The notes below the pieces were generated by a model that was given only the letters and a program-made list of their open reading frames with translations, ran no database searches and was not told the DNA's origin. A DNA stretch of 37,882 nucleotides from Clostridium thailandense. Its GTDB lineage: Bacteria > Bacillota > Clostridia > Clostridiales > Clostridiaceae. The stretch's first letter is position 1, and each line of letters opens with the position of its first letter. Of the stretch, positions 25,238 to 33,649 are shown in pieces. A program made the translations under genes and the position numbers. Where the stretch lies: contig NZ_JAEEGC010000046.1 of assembly GCF_019207025.1 (NCBI RefSeq), forward strand, positions 1 through 37,882, written 5' to 3'.

Positions 25238-26002
25238 ATGATAGCTATACTATCGCCAGCAAAAAATTTGAATATGAAAAAGGCATTTAATACCGATTTG
25301 TATACAAAACCTGTATTTATCAAGGAGGCTAATATACTGATGAAAGAACTTCAACAGTATACTCCACCTGAACTTGAGAGTTTAATGAAGATAAACAGTG
25401 AACTTGCAGAACAAAATTTTGTGAGACATATAATGTGGAAAAGAGAACATAATTTATCAAATGGGAAGCAAGCTCTTTTAGCTTATGATGGTGCAGTGTA
25501 TAGAGGTATAAATGCAAAGAATTTAGATAATGGACAATTGTCTTTTGCAAATGACCATTTGAGAATACTTTCTGGATTATACGGTGTATTAAGACCATTG
25601 GATTTAATTCAACCTTATAGATTAGAAATGGGAACTAAATTAAAGAACAATTCAGGTAATAACTTATATAGCTTCTGGAAGAATAAGCTTACTGATTATT
25701 TTATAAAAGAATTGAGCAATCAAGGAGATAATGTACTTATAGACTTAGCATCAAAAGAATATTCTTCAGCAATAGATATGAATAAGTTAAATGCAAAGAT
25801 AATACTTCCTGTATTTAAAGATTATAAAAGAGGAACTCACAAGGTTATAACTATTTATGCAAAACGCGCAAGAGGACTTATGAGCCGATTTATAGTTGAG
25901 AATAATATTGTCTCACCAGATGATCTTAAGGAATTTTGCGAAGAGGGATACAACTATAATGAATATATGTCTACTGAGGTAGAATGGGTATTTACTAGGT
26001 AA
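25238..26002 (+). CDS. yaaA: YaaA-family peroxide stress protein
   Basis: A 254-residue protein of the YaaA/UPF0246 (DUF328) family. It shows the invariant N-terminus MIAILSPAKNLNM, then LLAYDGAVYRGINA, the ILSGLYGVLRPLDLIQPYRLEMG block and the C-terminal FCEEGYNYNEYMS. In Escherichia coli YaaA limits free iron and DNA damage during peroxide stress and binds DNA. Its place 21 bp behind the flavodiiron gene fits joint protection from oxygen. GCTGAGGTGATTC precedes the ATG. The region after the gene holds terminators and then the promoter of the next module. Confidence 0.92.
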   Translation: MIAILSPAKNLNMKKAFNTDLYTKPVFIKEANILMKELQQYTPPELESLMKINSELAEQNFVRHIMWKREHNLSNGKQALLAYDGAVYRGINAKNLDNGQLSFANDHLRILSGLYGVLRPLDLIQPYRLEMGTKLKNNSGNNLYSFWKNKLTDYFIKELSNQGDNVLIDLASKEYSSAIDMNKLNAKIILPVFKDYKRGTHKVITIYAKRARGLMSRFIVENNIVSPDDLKEFCEEGYNYNEYMSTEVEWVFTR

Positions 26003-26151
26003 AGCTTACTGTCTATTAAAATAAGGTGAAAAGAAGACGACATATCAACACTTCTAGATATTAGTGATGGCATGTCTTTTATAATACTTTAGAAAGCTTT
26101 CTAAATACCAAACTCACACTTAAAAAAATGTAGTTGGCTTTTAAATTTAAA

Positions 26152-26190
26152 ACCTGCAAAAATCACTTGTTTTGATTTTTGTAGGTTTTT
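26152..26190 (+). terminator. Intrinsic terminator downstream of yaaA
   Basis: AAACCTGCAAAAATCA is complementary, with one G-U pair, to TGATTTTTGTAGGTTT, over a short loop, and is followed by TTTT. It separates the fprA-yaaA operon from the promoter at 26238. Confidence 0.8.
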
Positions 26191-26217
26191 AGATTTTGAT
26201 TAATTTAGATTAAAAGG

Positions 26218-26285
26218 TAAGGTACCTTAATTTTTTATTGACAATATATATATCAGCATATATACTAAAATAGTAAGGTACCTTA
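26218..26285 (+). promoter_or_regulatory. Promoter flanked by two MarR-type operators
   Basis: TTGACA (26238-26243) and TATACT (26261-26266) with exact 17-bp spacing form a near-consensus sigma-A promoter. The 12-bp perfect palindrome TAAGGTACCTTA occurs at 26218-26229 and again at 26274-26285, flanking the -35 and covering the start site. A variant, TAAGGTGCCTTG, overlaps the marR promoter (32914-32925). Two operators 56 bp apart suggest strong repression of the phosphotransferase-exporter genes by that MarR protein. Confidence 0.75.
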
Positions 26286-26415
26286 ATAAAAAGTAACTTA
26301 GATAAGTTATATTTTAAGCGATTTGGAGAGATTAAAAAAACTTGAAAGGCATATATATAGAGTTTTTATTGGGATATGAAATAGATTAATTATATGTGAG
26401 AAAGGAAGAATGTTC

Positions 26416-28959
26416 ATGTCAAATTATACAAAGATGTTAAGTGAATTAAATAAAGATTCTTTACCACAAGCAGGTGGAAAAGGTGCTAATCTTGGTGTGC
26501 TTATAAATGCAGGACTTCCAGTTCCACAAGGATTTGTAGTTACAACAGGTGCATATCGTGCTCATCTTGAAGCATCAGGGCTTAAAGAGCGTATAGAAAA
26601 AAGGATAGAAAATATCGGTAAGCAGGATATTGATAATATGTCAGAAGCGAGTAAGTGTATTTCAGCATGGATTGAAGAGGCTCCAATGCCTGTTATGGTA
26701 CAAGAAGAATTGAATACAACCTTTGAAAGCTTTTTTAAACAAATGAGCTCTGGGGGAAAACTATTGCTTGCAGTACGGTCAAGTGCCACAGCAGAGGATT
26801 TACCATCAGCATCTTTTGCAGGACAACACGAAACTTTTTTAGGGGTCTATGGGAAAGAAGACGTATTTAAACATGTTAAGAAATGTTGGGCAAGCTTATG
26901 GTCCTCTCAGGCAATATCCTATAGAGTAAGTATGGGATTTGATCACCTTAAGGTTGATCTTGCAGTTGTAGTTCAGGCTATGATAGATTCTGAAGTTGCT
27001 GGAGTAATGTTTACTGCAAATCCTGTAAATGGAAGCAGAGATGAAATATTGATAAGTGCTGCATATGGTCTTGGAGAAGCGGTAGTTAGCGGTTTAGTAA
27101 CCCCAGATACTTTTGTCCTTACGAAGGATGGAAGAATTAAAGAAAAGTCTCTTGGTTCCAAGAAACTTAGAATCAATCTAATGGAAAAGGGGACGACCAC
27201 GAAAGCTGTTTCTAAGGAAAAACAGAAATCATATTGTCTTGGCGAAAACGAGCTTACTCATCTCATAAAATTGGCCAACCTTGTGGAAAAACATTATGGC
27301 AGTCCACAAGATACAGAGTGGGCGCTTTCACAAGGTAAAATATATATGCTTCAAGCTAGGCCAATTACCACAGATATAGCAGATAATGAAGATCTAAATA
27401 TCCTAGGACCTAATGATAAGATAATTTATCAAGGTAAAAAAGCTCCTTCTGGATTGCAAAGTGTAATGGAGCATTGTTCAGAACCACCAACTCCATTGGA
27501 TTTTGCTTACATTAATTATTCATATCAAGGTGTAAATACTTTTTTTCATGATATAGGGTTTAAACTTCCAAAAGATCAAAACAGACCAGTTGAAAGAGAA
27601 AATGGGTGTGTTGCAATAAGCTATCATGATTCAAGCCTATCTCCTGTAATACTATGGAAACTTCCCAAATATCTAATTAAATGTGCCTCAAAGGAGTCTA
27701 AGGATTTATGGAAGCCTGTTTCAGAAGAAATGATTGCATGGATTGAAAGAATAGATAAGGAAAGCAGGAATACAAATGATCTCGTAAAATATGCAAAGCT
27801 TATGGAACAGGCTATGAAGGAATTTAGTAAACTTTTTTATAAAAGATTTGCTTCTACTTTAATTCCTGGATCTATATCTGTTTTAAAGTTTGAGCATTTA
27901 GTCAAAAAAACTGTGAGAAAGGAAAATGCTGACCAGTTCAATGAAAGTCTTATGAGAGCATTACCGTTCAGAACTGCACTTCAAAATGATGCTATAGTAA
28001 AAGTAGCTCAGGCAGCAGCTGTATATGGAAAGGAGAGTAAAATTTTTAAAGAGGAGTTTGATAAGTTTATAGAGGAATATGGAGATAGACCTTCTGTGAG
28101 CATGGGTCCTATGGTTGGATCACCCACATGGCGCGAAAAGCCGGAGAGCGTTTATAAACTTATTGATGCATTACTTTGTGATACGGATTTGTTAGATTCG
28201 GAAAAAAACTTCAAAAAGCAGGAGGACGACTATGAAGCTGCAAAAAAACAGATTAAAGAACTGATGAAACTTAGCAAGTATCGCAAATTTTTGAAAGCCC
28301 TTGAAAAAGCTAGGAATGCAGTAATAGTCAGAGAAGAAAGCTTATTTTTCTTAGAAAAGCTTGTGGCTTGCCTGCGTAGATTGGCTTCAAAATTTGGGAA
28401 ACTCTTAGTTAAAAAATCATTAATAAATGAAGCTGAGGATGTATTCTTTATTTTCCTTGAAGAGGTAGGTTCTGTAGCAGAAGGAAAATTAGGTATTAAA
28501 GAAAAAATAGAGAAAAGAAAAAAAGCTTTTTCAAAGGTTTATGCTGCTCATGAAAAAGGAGTACATTGGATGATATCTACAGGTTCAATTCCAAAATTTG
28601 AAATGAAAAATAAAAATAAAATGGATATTGAGAACGATCCTAATTCAATACAAGGTAGTCCTGCAAGCCGCGGTGTATATGAAGGCCCTGTGTGCATAGT
28701 AAGAAATCCTTCTGAATTCAATAAGCTAAAAAAAGGCGACATATTAGTATCACCTTATACTGCACCAGTATGGACGCCTCTCTTTAAGGTGGCAGCTGCA
28801 GCAGTCACTGAAATAGGAAGCGCAGGCTCTCATGCAGCAATTGTTTCAAGAGAATATGGAATACCTTGTGTTGTAGCTATTGATAATATAACAAATATAT
28901 TAAAGGATGGACAAAAAATACGTGTAGATGGAACAAAGGGAATAATAACCTTGTTATAG
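26416..28959 (+). CDS. Rifampin-phosphotransferase-like / PEP-synthase-like enzyme
   Basis: An 847-residue ATP-dependent phosphotransferase. Residues 1-325 are the PPDK/PEP-synthase ATP-binding domain (GGKGANLG near 20, VRSSATAEDLPSASFAGQ near 120, TEWALSQGKIYMLQARPIT near 300). Residues 330-740 are a helical middle part starting SEPPTPLDFAYINY, with VREESLFFLEKL and EAEDVFFIFLEEV. Residues 755-847 are the swivelling His domain, with H806 in AGSHAAIVSREYGIP. The PEP/pyruvate TIM barrel that follows the His domain in true PEP synthase is absent. This order is that of rifampin phosphotransferase (RPH). The start is ATG 26416, 9 nt after AAGGA; ATG 26410 is too close. It shares an operator with marR and lies before an ABC exporter, so antibiotic modification is a reasonable but untested inference. 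Confidence 0.8.
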   Translation: MSNYTKMLSELNKDSLPQAGGKGANLGVLINAGLPVPQGFVVTTGAYRAHLEASGLKERIEKRIENIGKQDIDNMSEASKCISAWIEEAPMPVMVQEELNTTFESFFKQMSSGGKLLLAVRSSATAEDLPSASFAGQHETFLGVYGKEDVFKHVKKCWASLWSSQAISYRVSMGFDHLKVDLAVVVQAMIDSEVAGVMFTANPVNGSRDEILISAAYGLGEAVVSGLVTPDTFVLTKDGRIKEKSLGSKKLRINLMEKGTTTKAVSKEKQKSYCLGENELTHLIKLANLVEKHYGSPQDTEWALSQGKIYMLQARPITTDIADNEDLNILGPNDKIIYQGKKAPSGLQSVMEHCSEPPTPLDFAYINYSYQGVNTFFHDIGFKLPKDQNRPVERENGCVAISYHDSSLSPVILWKLPKYLIKCASKESKDLWKPVSEEMIAWIERIDKESRNTNDLVKYAKLMEQAMKEFSKLFYKRFASTLIPGSISVLKFEHLVKKTVRKENADQFNESLMRALPFRTALQNDAIVKVAQAAAVYGKESKIFKEEFDKFIEEYGDRPSVSMGPMVGSPTWREKPESVYKLIDALLCDTDLLDSEKNFKKQEDDYEAAKKQIKELMKLSKYRKFLKALEKARNAVIVREESLFFLEKLVACLRRLASKFGKLLVKKSLINEAEDVFFIFLEEVGSVAEGKLGIKEKIEKRKKAFSKVYAAHEKGVHWMISTGSIPKFEMKNKNKMDIENDPNSIQGSPASRGVYEGPVCIVRNPSEFNKLKKGDILVSPYTAPVWTPLFKVAAAAVTEIGSAGSHAAIVSREYGIPCVVAIDNITNILKDGQKIRVDGTKGIITLL

Positions 28960-28961
28960 AT

Positions 28962-29196
28962 AAGTTGGTCCATCTTGAGGAACGAGTTTATAAAAGTTTC
29001 TTAGAGATTTATGAAACTCATCTTCCTTAAGTCAGATGAGTAAGCGATTCACATAAAATCAAAGATTTTAGCTCTCTGCTTAAATACTGAGCTTTAGAAT
29101 AATTAAAAGTTTTTATCGTGCTGAAGCTTGGCAGGATATCCGACCTCCCGGAGGATAAGTTTACTTTCGGCTGTGGGTGTCTATGATAGATATTTA
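28962..29196. repeat. Palindromic repeat, copy H (long half)
   Basis: It starts with TAAGTTGGTCCATCTTGAGG and AACGAGTTTA, the complement of the centre of copies A and D. It ends with GAGCTTTAGAATAATTAAAA, GTTTTTATCGTGCTGAAGC, TTACTTTCGGCTGTGGGTGT and CTATGATAGA, an outer arm. About 100 bp between these is unlike the other copies. It fills the whole gap between the phosphotransferase and exporter genes and may affect read-through. Confidence 0.65.
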
Positions 29197-29211
29197 GAGG
29201 AGGAATAAGTT

Positions 29212-30954
29212 GTGATAAAAATATTTAAACGGATGTCTAAAATTAACCTTACCGCAGCAATTGTTTTTCTGGTTTTACAAGTCCTTTGTGATCTGTATCT
29301 ACCTAATTTGACTGCGGATATCGTTAATAATGGTATTATGACTGGGAAGATTTCGTATATATTTTCCCAGGGAGGAATTATGATTTTAGTTTCTATTGCA
29401 GGTCTTCTTTCAGCGGAAATAAATACCTATGTTTCTTCAAAATTGTCTTATAAATTAGCAAGAGGGTTGAGAAGTGATATTTTTCAAAAGGTACAAAACT
29501 TCAGTAATCATGAATTTGATAAAATCGGGACAGTTTCACTTATAACCCGTAATATAAATGATGTTACGCAGGTACAGAATCTAATAGAAATGGTGTTAAA
29601 GTTTCTGACTATGGCCCCTATTTATTTATTTGGGGGTATTATCATGACTTATAGGTTAAGTCCAAGCTTATCAAAGATATTTATAATTGCAATTCCTATT
29701 ATAATTGTAATTTATTTTGGAGTCCTATATTTTTCCACTCCATTATTTGAAAAACTTCAAAATAAAATTGACACTCTTAATTTGATTTTTAGAGAAGGGC
29801 TGACAGGCATTAAAGTAATTCATGCTTTCAATAAAGAAAAATGGGAGTATGACAGATATCAGAAAGTTAATGACGATTACAAAAGTATATCTATAAAAGT
29901 GAATACATTGGTTGGAACTTTACTTCCTGCAATAACTCTTATAATGAGTTTTGTTGGAATAGCAATAATTTGGATTGGAGGGCATTATGCAGTTCATGGC
30001 GGTGTTAAGGTTGGAACAATTTTAGCTGTTATTACCTATTCAACACAAATTTTAATGAGTTTAACTATGCTCATAAATGTTGTTTCCTCCATTCCACGTG
30101 GACAAACATCCGCTAAAAGGATTAATGAAATCCTTGAAATGAATAGCTTAACTGATGATCCAAAAGAAAATGGTATATTTCTTAAAGAAAATTCTAAAAT
30201 ATCACTTGAGTTTAAAGATGTTAGTTTTCGATTTAAAGGTGCCAAGCAAAATGCTCTTGAAAATATTAATTTATCCATTAAACAAGGACAAACTCTTGCA
30301 ATTATAGGCAGTACAGGTTCAGGAAAATCAACTCTTATAAATTTAATATCCAGATTTTATGATGCTGTAAGTGGAGCTGTTTTAGTAAATGGAATAGATG
30401 TACGCAATATACAAAAAGAAAGTCTCCATAAAGTAGTAAGTTTTGTTCCGCAAAAATCAACTCTCTTCTTTGGTACTCTTCGAGATAATATGAAATTAGG
30501 AAATTCAAATGCAACGGATTTGGAAATATTAGAAGCACTTTCTTTATCGCAAGCAATTGAATTTGTAGAAAAGCTGGATAAGGACTTGGATAGCAATGTT
30601 GAAAAAAATGGAGGAAACTTTTCAGGTGGTCAAAAGCAAAGATTATGCATTGCAAGGGCATTACTCAAAAAAGCAGATATTTATATCTTTGATGATTCTT
30701 TATCTGCTTTGGATTTTAAGACAGATTTTAAAATTAGGGAAGCTATACGTAAGCAAATGACTGACAAGATTACAGTAATTGTTGCACAAAGAATAAGTAC
30801 AGTTATGCATGCTGATCAAATAGCAGTACTTAGTGAAGGGAAAATAGTTGGATTAGGAAGTCATGAATACCTTAAGAAAACAAATAAAGTATATCAAGAA
30901 ATTTTAGCCTCTCAATTTGAAAAGGAGGATTTAATATGCGAAATAAAGAGATAG
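29212..30954 (+). CDS. ABC exporter subunit with degenerate ATP site (heterodimer partner 1)
   Basis: A 580-residue fused exporter half: six membrane helices (1-310) and an ATPase domain (335-580). Walker A is GSTGSGKST at 366-374, and the signature FSGGQKQR (470-477) is canonical. However Walker B is IFDDSLSALD, with D495 where the catalytic Glu should be, and the H-loop His is replaced by Q526 (IVAQRIST). This is the non-catalytic pattern of heterodimeric exporters such as TM287/288, LmrCD or BmrCD. The start is GTG 29212 after AGAGGAGGAATAAGTT. The partner gene starts 19 bp before this one ends, so the two are translationally coupled. A multidrug or peptide substrate is likely. Confidence 0.9.
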   Translation: MIKIFKRMSKINLTAAIVFLVLQVLCDLYLPNLTADIVNNGIMTGKISYIFSQGGIMILVSIAGLLSAEINTYVSSKLSYKLARGLRSDIFQKVQNFSNHEFDKIGTVSLITRNINDVTQVQNLIEMVLKFLTMAPIYLFGGIIMTYRLSPSLSKIFIIAIPIIIVIYFGVLYFSTPLFEKLQNKIDTLNLIFREGLTGIKVIHAFNKEKWEYDRYQKVNDDYKSISIKVNTLVGTLLPAITLIMSFVGIAIIWIGGHYAVHGGVKVGTILAVITYSTQILMSLTMLINVVSSIPRGQTSAKRINEILEMNSLTDDPKENGIFLKENSKISLEFKDVSFRFKGAKQNALENINLSIKQGQTLAIIGSTGSGKSTLINLISRFYDAVSGAVLVNGIDVRNIQKESLHKVVSFVPQKSTLFFGTLRDNMKLGNSNATDLEILEALSLSQAIEFVEKLDKDLDSNVEKNGGNFSGGQKQRLCIARALLKKADIYIFDDSLSALDFKTDFKIREAIRKQMTDKITVIVAQRISTVMHADQIAVLSEGKIVGLGSHEYLKKTNKVYQEILASQFEKEDLICEIKR

Positions 30955-32783
30955 AAACGGATCCGAAGCAGGAGACTCAGATAGGCAGAATGAAACATGG
31001 GCGGCGATTAGTAGAAAAACCTAAAGATATGAACAAAACTGTTAAGCAGCTTATGCATTATATGAAAAGCAGCAGCTTACTTATTACATTGGTCTTGTTT
31101 GCTTCAGTCTTAGGAACTTTTATGCAGATTCAGACGCCAAAGCTATTAGGAAAGGCAACTACAGAAATATTTAAAGGAGTTACAGAAAAAGGTGTTGTTG
31201 TTGATTTTGATAAACTAAAATTAATTCTATTATTTGCAGCTATTTTATATATAGGAGTAAATATTCTAACTTTCTTACAGCAGTGGATTATGACATGTGT
31301 GTCTCAAAAAACAACAAATGCACTCAGGAAGGAGTTAAAAAAGAAGATAAATACTTTGCCAGTGGCCTATTTTGATAAGAATTCCAACGGAAACTTGATG
31401 TCAATTGCTGTTAATGATATAGATAATATCGCAACTATGCTTCAGCAAAGTCTCACCCAGCTTATCTCGGGAATTATTACTTTTGTAGGTATATTAGCTA
31501 TTATGTTGACTATCAGCTGGCAGCTGACCTTAATAGCTTGTGCTATAATTCCAGGAAGTCTTCTTATAGTAAAAAGATTTAGTCCCATTGCACAAAAAAA
31601 CTTCAAAGAATATATGAAATTACAGGGAAGCTTAAATGGCATCATTGAAGAAACGTACCAAGGGCATATGGTGATAAAAAGCTTTAATGGGGAAAAAGAC
31701 GCAGTAAAGAAGTTTGAAGCATATAATTCAAATATGTATGAATCAGGCTGGAGAGCAAGATTTTGGGGTGGATCTATGATGCCTAATATGATGTTAATCA
31801 AGAACATTGGTTATGTTTTAATTGCAGTCTTCGGTGCCATTAAAGTTACAAATAATTCTATTACAATTGGTGATATGCAGGCTTTTCTTCAGTATTCTAC
31901 TCAATTTTCACAACCAATTAGCCAACTTTCCAATATATGGAATGGAATTCTCAGTACAATTGCATCTGCTGAAAGGGTTTTTAATGTACTAGATGAAATT
32001 GATATGGAAGCCCAGAAGAACAAAATTCCAAATAACTATAAGAAAGATGTAAAAATTGACTTTGATAAAGTCTCCTTTGGATATACAAAAGATATGTTGA
32101 TGAAAGATTTTTCTCTAGAAGTTAAATCAGGTCAAATGGTTGCAATTGTGGGACATACGGGAGCGGGTAAATCTACATTAATAAATTTACTTGGGAGATT
32201 TTATGAGATTCAGGGTGGTAATATAAGAATTGATGGAGTAGATATTAGAAATATGGAACGTTCAGAGCTTCATGCTAATATTGGCATGGTACTGCAGGAT
32301 ACATGGCTGTTTTCCGGTACAATTTATGAAAACATTCAGTATGGTAATGAAAATGCTAGTAAAGATGAAATTATTACCGCCGCAAAAGCATCTTATGTTG
32401 ATGAGTTTGTTTATAAATTACCAGATGGTTATGATACTATTCTAAATGAAGAAGCCAGCAATATCTCCCAAGGGCAGCGGCAATTAATCACAATAGCAAG
32501 AGCCTTTGTAGCAAACCCTAAAATTTTGATTTTAGATGAAGCAACTTCCAATGTTGATAGTAGAACAGAAGCTTTAATTCAAACAGCAATGAGAAAATTG
32601 CTTCTAAATCGTACCAGTTTTGTTGTTGCACACCGGTTATCTACAATTTATAATGCAGATAGTATTGTTGTAATGAAAGATGGAGCTATTGCAGAAACGG
32701 GTAAACATGAAGAACTAATGTCAGCTAATGGTGTTTATGCTGATATCTATTATAGTCAGTTCATGGAAGAATGTGCTTTATAG
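30936..32783 (+). CDS. ABC exporter subunit with consensus ATP site (heterodimer partner 2)
   Basis: A 615-residue exporter half with a 40-residue basic N-terminal extension, six membrane helices (about 50-340) and an ATPase domain (375-615). Walker A is GHTGAGKST (406-414), Walker B is ILDEATSNVD with the catalytic E535, and H566 is present (VAHRLST). The signature motif is altered to SQGQ (511-514). Thus this subunit supplies the hydrolysing Walker motifs while the upstream partner supplies the intact signature, giving one active and one degenerate site per dimer. The 19-bp overlap with the previous gene ensures paired synthesis. Probably a drug or lipid exporter controlled with the MarR gene 166 bp downstream. 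Confidence 0.9.
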   Translation: MRNKEIETDPKQETQIGRMKHGRRLVEKPKDMNKTVKQLMHYMKSSSLLITLVLFASVLGTFMQIQTPKLLGKATTEIFKGVTEKGVVVDFDKLKLILLFAAILYIGVNILTFLQQWIMTCVSQKTTNALRKELKKKINTLPVAYFDKNSNGNLMSIAVNDIDNIATMLQQSLTQLISGIITFVGILAIMLTISWQLTLIACAIIPGSLLIVKRFSPIAQKNFKEYMKLQGSLNGIIEETYQGHMVIKSFNGEKDAVKKFEAYNSNMYESGWRARFWGGSMMPNMMLIKNIGYVLIAVFGAIKVTNNSITIGDMQAFLQYSTQFSQPISQLSNIWNGILSTIASAERVFNVLDEIDMEAQKNKIPNNYKKDVKIDFDKVSFGYTKDMLMKDFSLEVKSGQMVAIVGHTGAGKSTLINLLGRFYEIQGGNIRIDGVDIRNMERSELHANIGMVLQDTWLFSGTIYENIQYGNENASKDEIITAAKASYVDEFVYKLPDGYDTILNEEASNISQGQRQLITIARAFVANPKILILDEATSNVDSRTEALIQTAMRKLLLNRTSFVVAHRLSTIYNADSIVVMKDGAIAETGKHEELMSANGVYADIYYSQFMEECAL

Positions 32784-32808
32784 CTTAAAGCACATTCTAT
32801 CTTTAAGC
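32772..32808 (+). promoter_or_regulatory. Overlapping alternative hairpins at the end of the exporter operon
   Basis: TGTGCTTTA (32772-32780) complements TAAAGCACA (32786-32794), while GCTTAAAG (32783-32790) complements CTTTAAGC (32801-32808). The two hairpins share bases and cannot coexist. No T-run follows, so these could mark transcript ends or a read-through control between exporter and marR. Confidence 0.35.
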
Positions 32809-32881
32809 AGAGTTGTGTAAAAAAAGAAGATTTTTGATTACTTTTACAATAAAAAGTAAAGGCATTGTGTTAGCAAAACTC

Positions 32882-32925
32882 TTAACAATGAAGTGATAAG
32901 TGTATTATAATAATAAGGTGCCTTG
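32882..32925 (+). promoter_or_regulatory. marR promoter overlapped by its own operator
   Basis: TTAACA (32882-32887) and TATAAT (32906-32911) with 18-bp spacing form the promoter. TAAGGTGCCTTG (32914-32925), differing at two positions from the palindrome at 26218 and 26274, starts 3 bp after the -10 box. This is the expected layout for autorepression. Confidence 0.7.
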
Positions 32926-32949
32926 TTAAAAATAAAGGAGGGAGCTTTT

Positions 32950-33474
32950 ATGTACAATATACTATCAGAGAAAGTGCTGCAACAAATAAATTATTTTACT
33001 AATTTGGTTAATAGGCAACAACATAATTCAAATTTTAAGGAAAAGGAAATATTGGCTAGTAGAGCACAGGCACATCTATTAGGACTATTACTAGTAGAGA
33101 ATGGTTTGACACAAAAGGATTTGAGCGCTAAGCTTCAAATAAGACCAGCTTCTCTGGGGGAACTAGTTAACAAATTACAACAAAATGGCTATGTAGAAAA
33201 ACGTGTAAACGAAAAAGATAAGCGGGTTTCGAATGTTTATATTACAGAAGAAGGACGAAGAGCTACAGAGGGAGCTATGAAAGCAAGAAGAGAGCTAGTA
33301 GAAAGTATATTTCTTGGTTTATCAGAAGAGGAAATAAATCAGCTTTCTACTTTGATGGATAAATTAGTAAACTCAATTGAACAAAGTTCTGGTGAAAATG
33401 TAGAAAGTTTACGTAAAGAACATCATGGAATTAAAGAAGGCAGTGATTTTTATGGTGAAACTAATTCACATTAA
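32950..33474 (+). CDS. MarR-family transcriptional regulator
   Basis: A 174-residue winged-helix repressor. The DNA-binding helices lie at NGLTQKDLSAKLQIRPASLG, then ELVNKLQQNGYVEKRVNEKDKRVSNVYITEEG, the typical MarR wing with the conserved D/KR. The start is ATG 32950, 6 nt after AAAGGAGGGAG. A TTG 27 bases upstream lies inside the operator and has no site. MarR proteins repress efflux or detoxification genes until a phenolic or antibiotic ligand binds. Its own promoter and the promoter of the phosphotransferase gene share its probable operator, so it likely governs the whole 26.2-33.5 kb module. A strong terminator follows. Confidence 0.88.
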   Translation: MYNILSEKVLQQINYFTNLVNRQQHNSNFKEKEILASRAQAHLLGLLLVENGLTQKDLSAKLQIRPASLGELVNKLQQNGYVEKRVNEKDKRVSNVYITEEGRRATEGAMKARRELVESIFLGLSEEEINQLSTLMDKLVNSIEQSSGENVESLRKEHHGIKEGSDFYGETNSH

Positions 33475-33478
33475 AAAT

Positions 33479-33530
33479 AGAACCAACTACAATGCACATA
33501 AGTTTGCTATGTAGTTGGTTCTTTTAATTT
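33479..33530 (+). terminator. Intrinsic terminator after marR
   Basis: AGAACCAACTAC (33479-33490) and GTAGTTGGTTCT (33511-33522) form a perfect 12-bp stem, followed by TTTAATTTT. It closes the resistance-like module. Confidence 0.85.
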
Positions 33531-33649
33531 TCTACATTTAGATACTTAAAAAATAGTTTTTTTAAATAAGAGAACAGGAGTTTCTTTTAAATTGAAGATT
33601 TTTAGAGGAAATTTAAAACATTAACTAGAGGTATTATAAATAATTGAGA

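Noticed and set aside
26416..28959. Ordinary gluconeogenic PEP synthase
   Set aside because: The C-terminal PEP/pyruvate barrel is absent and the His domain ends the protein.
30335..30661. Long minus-strand frames inside the ABC exporter gene
   Set aside because: They lie wholly inside a well-supported gene and have no recognisable domain or start site.
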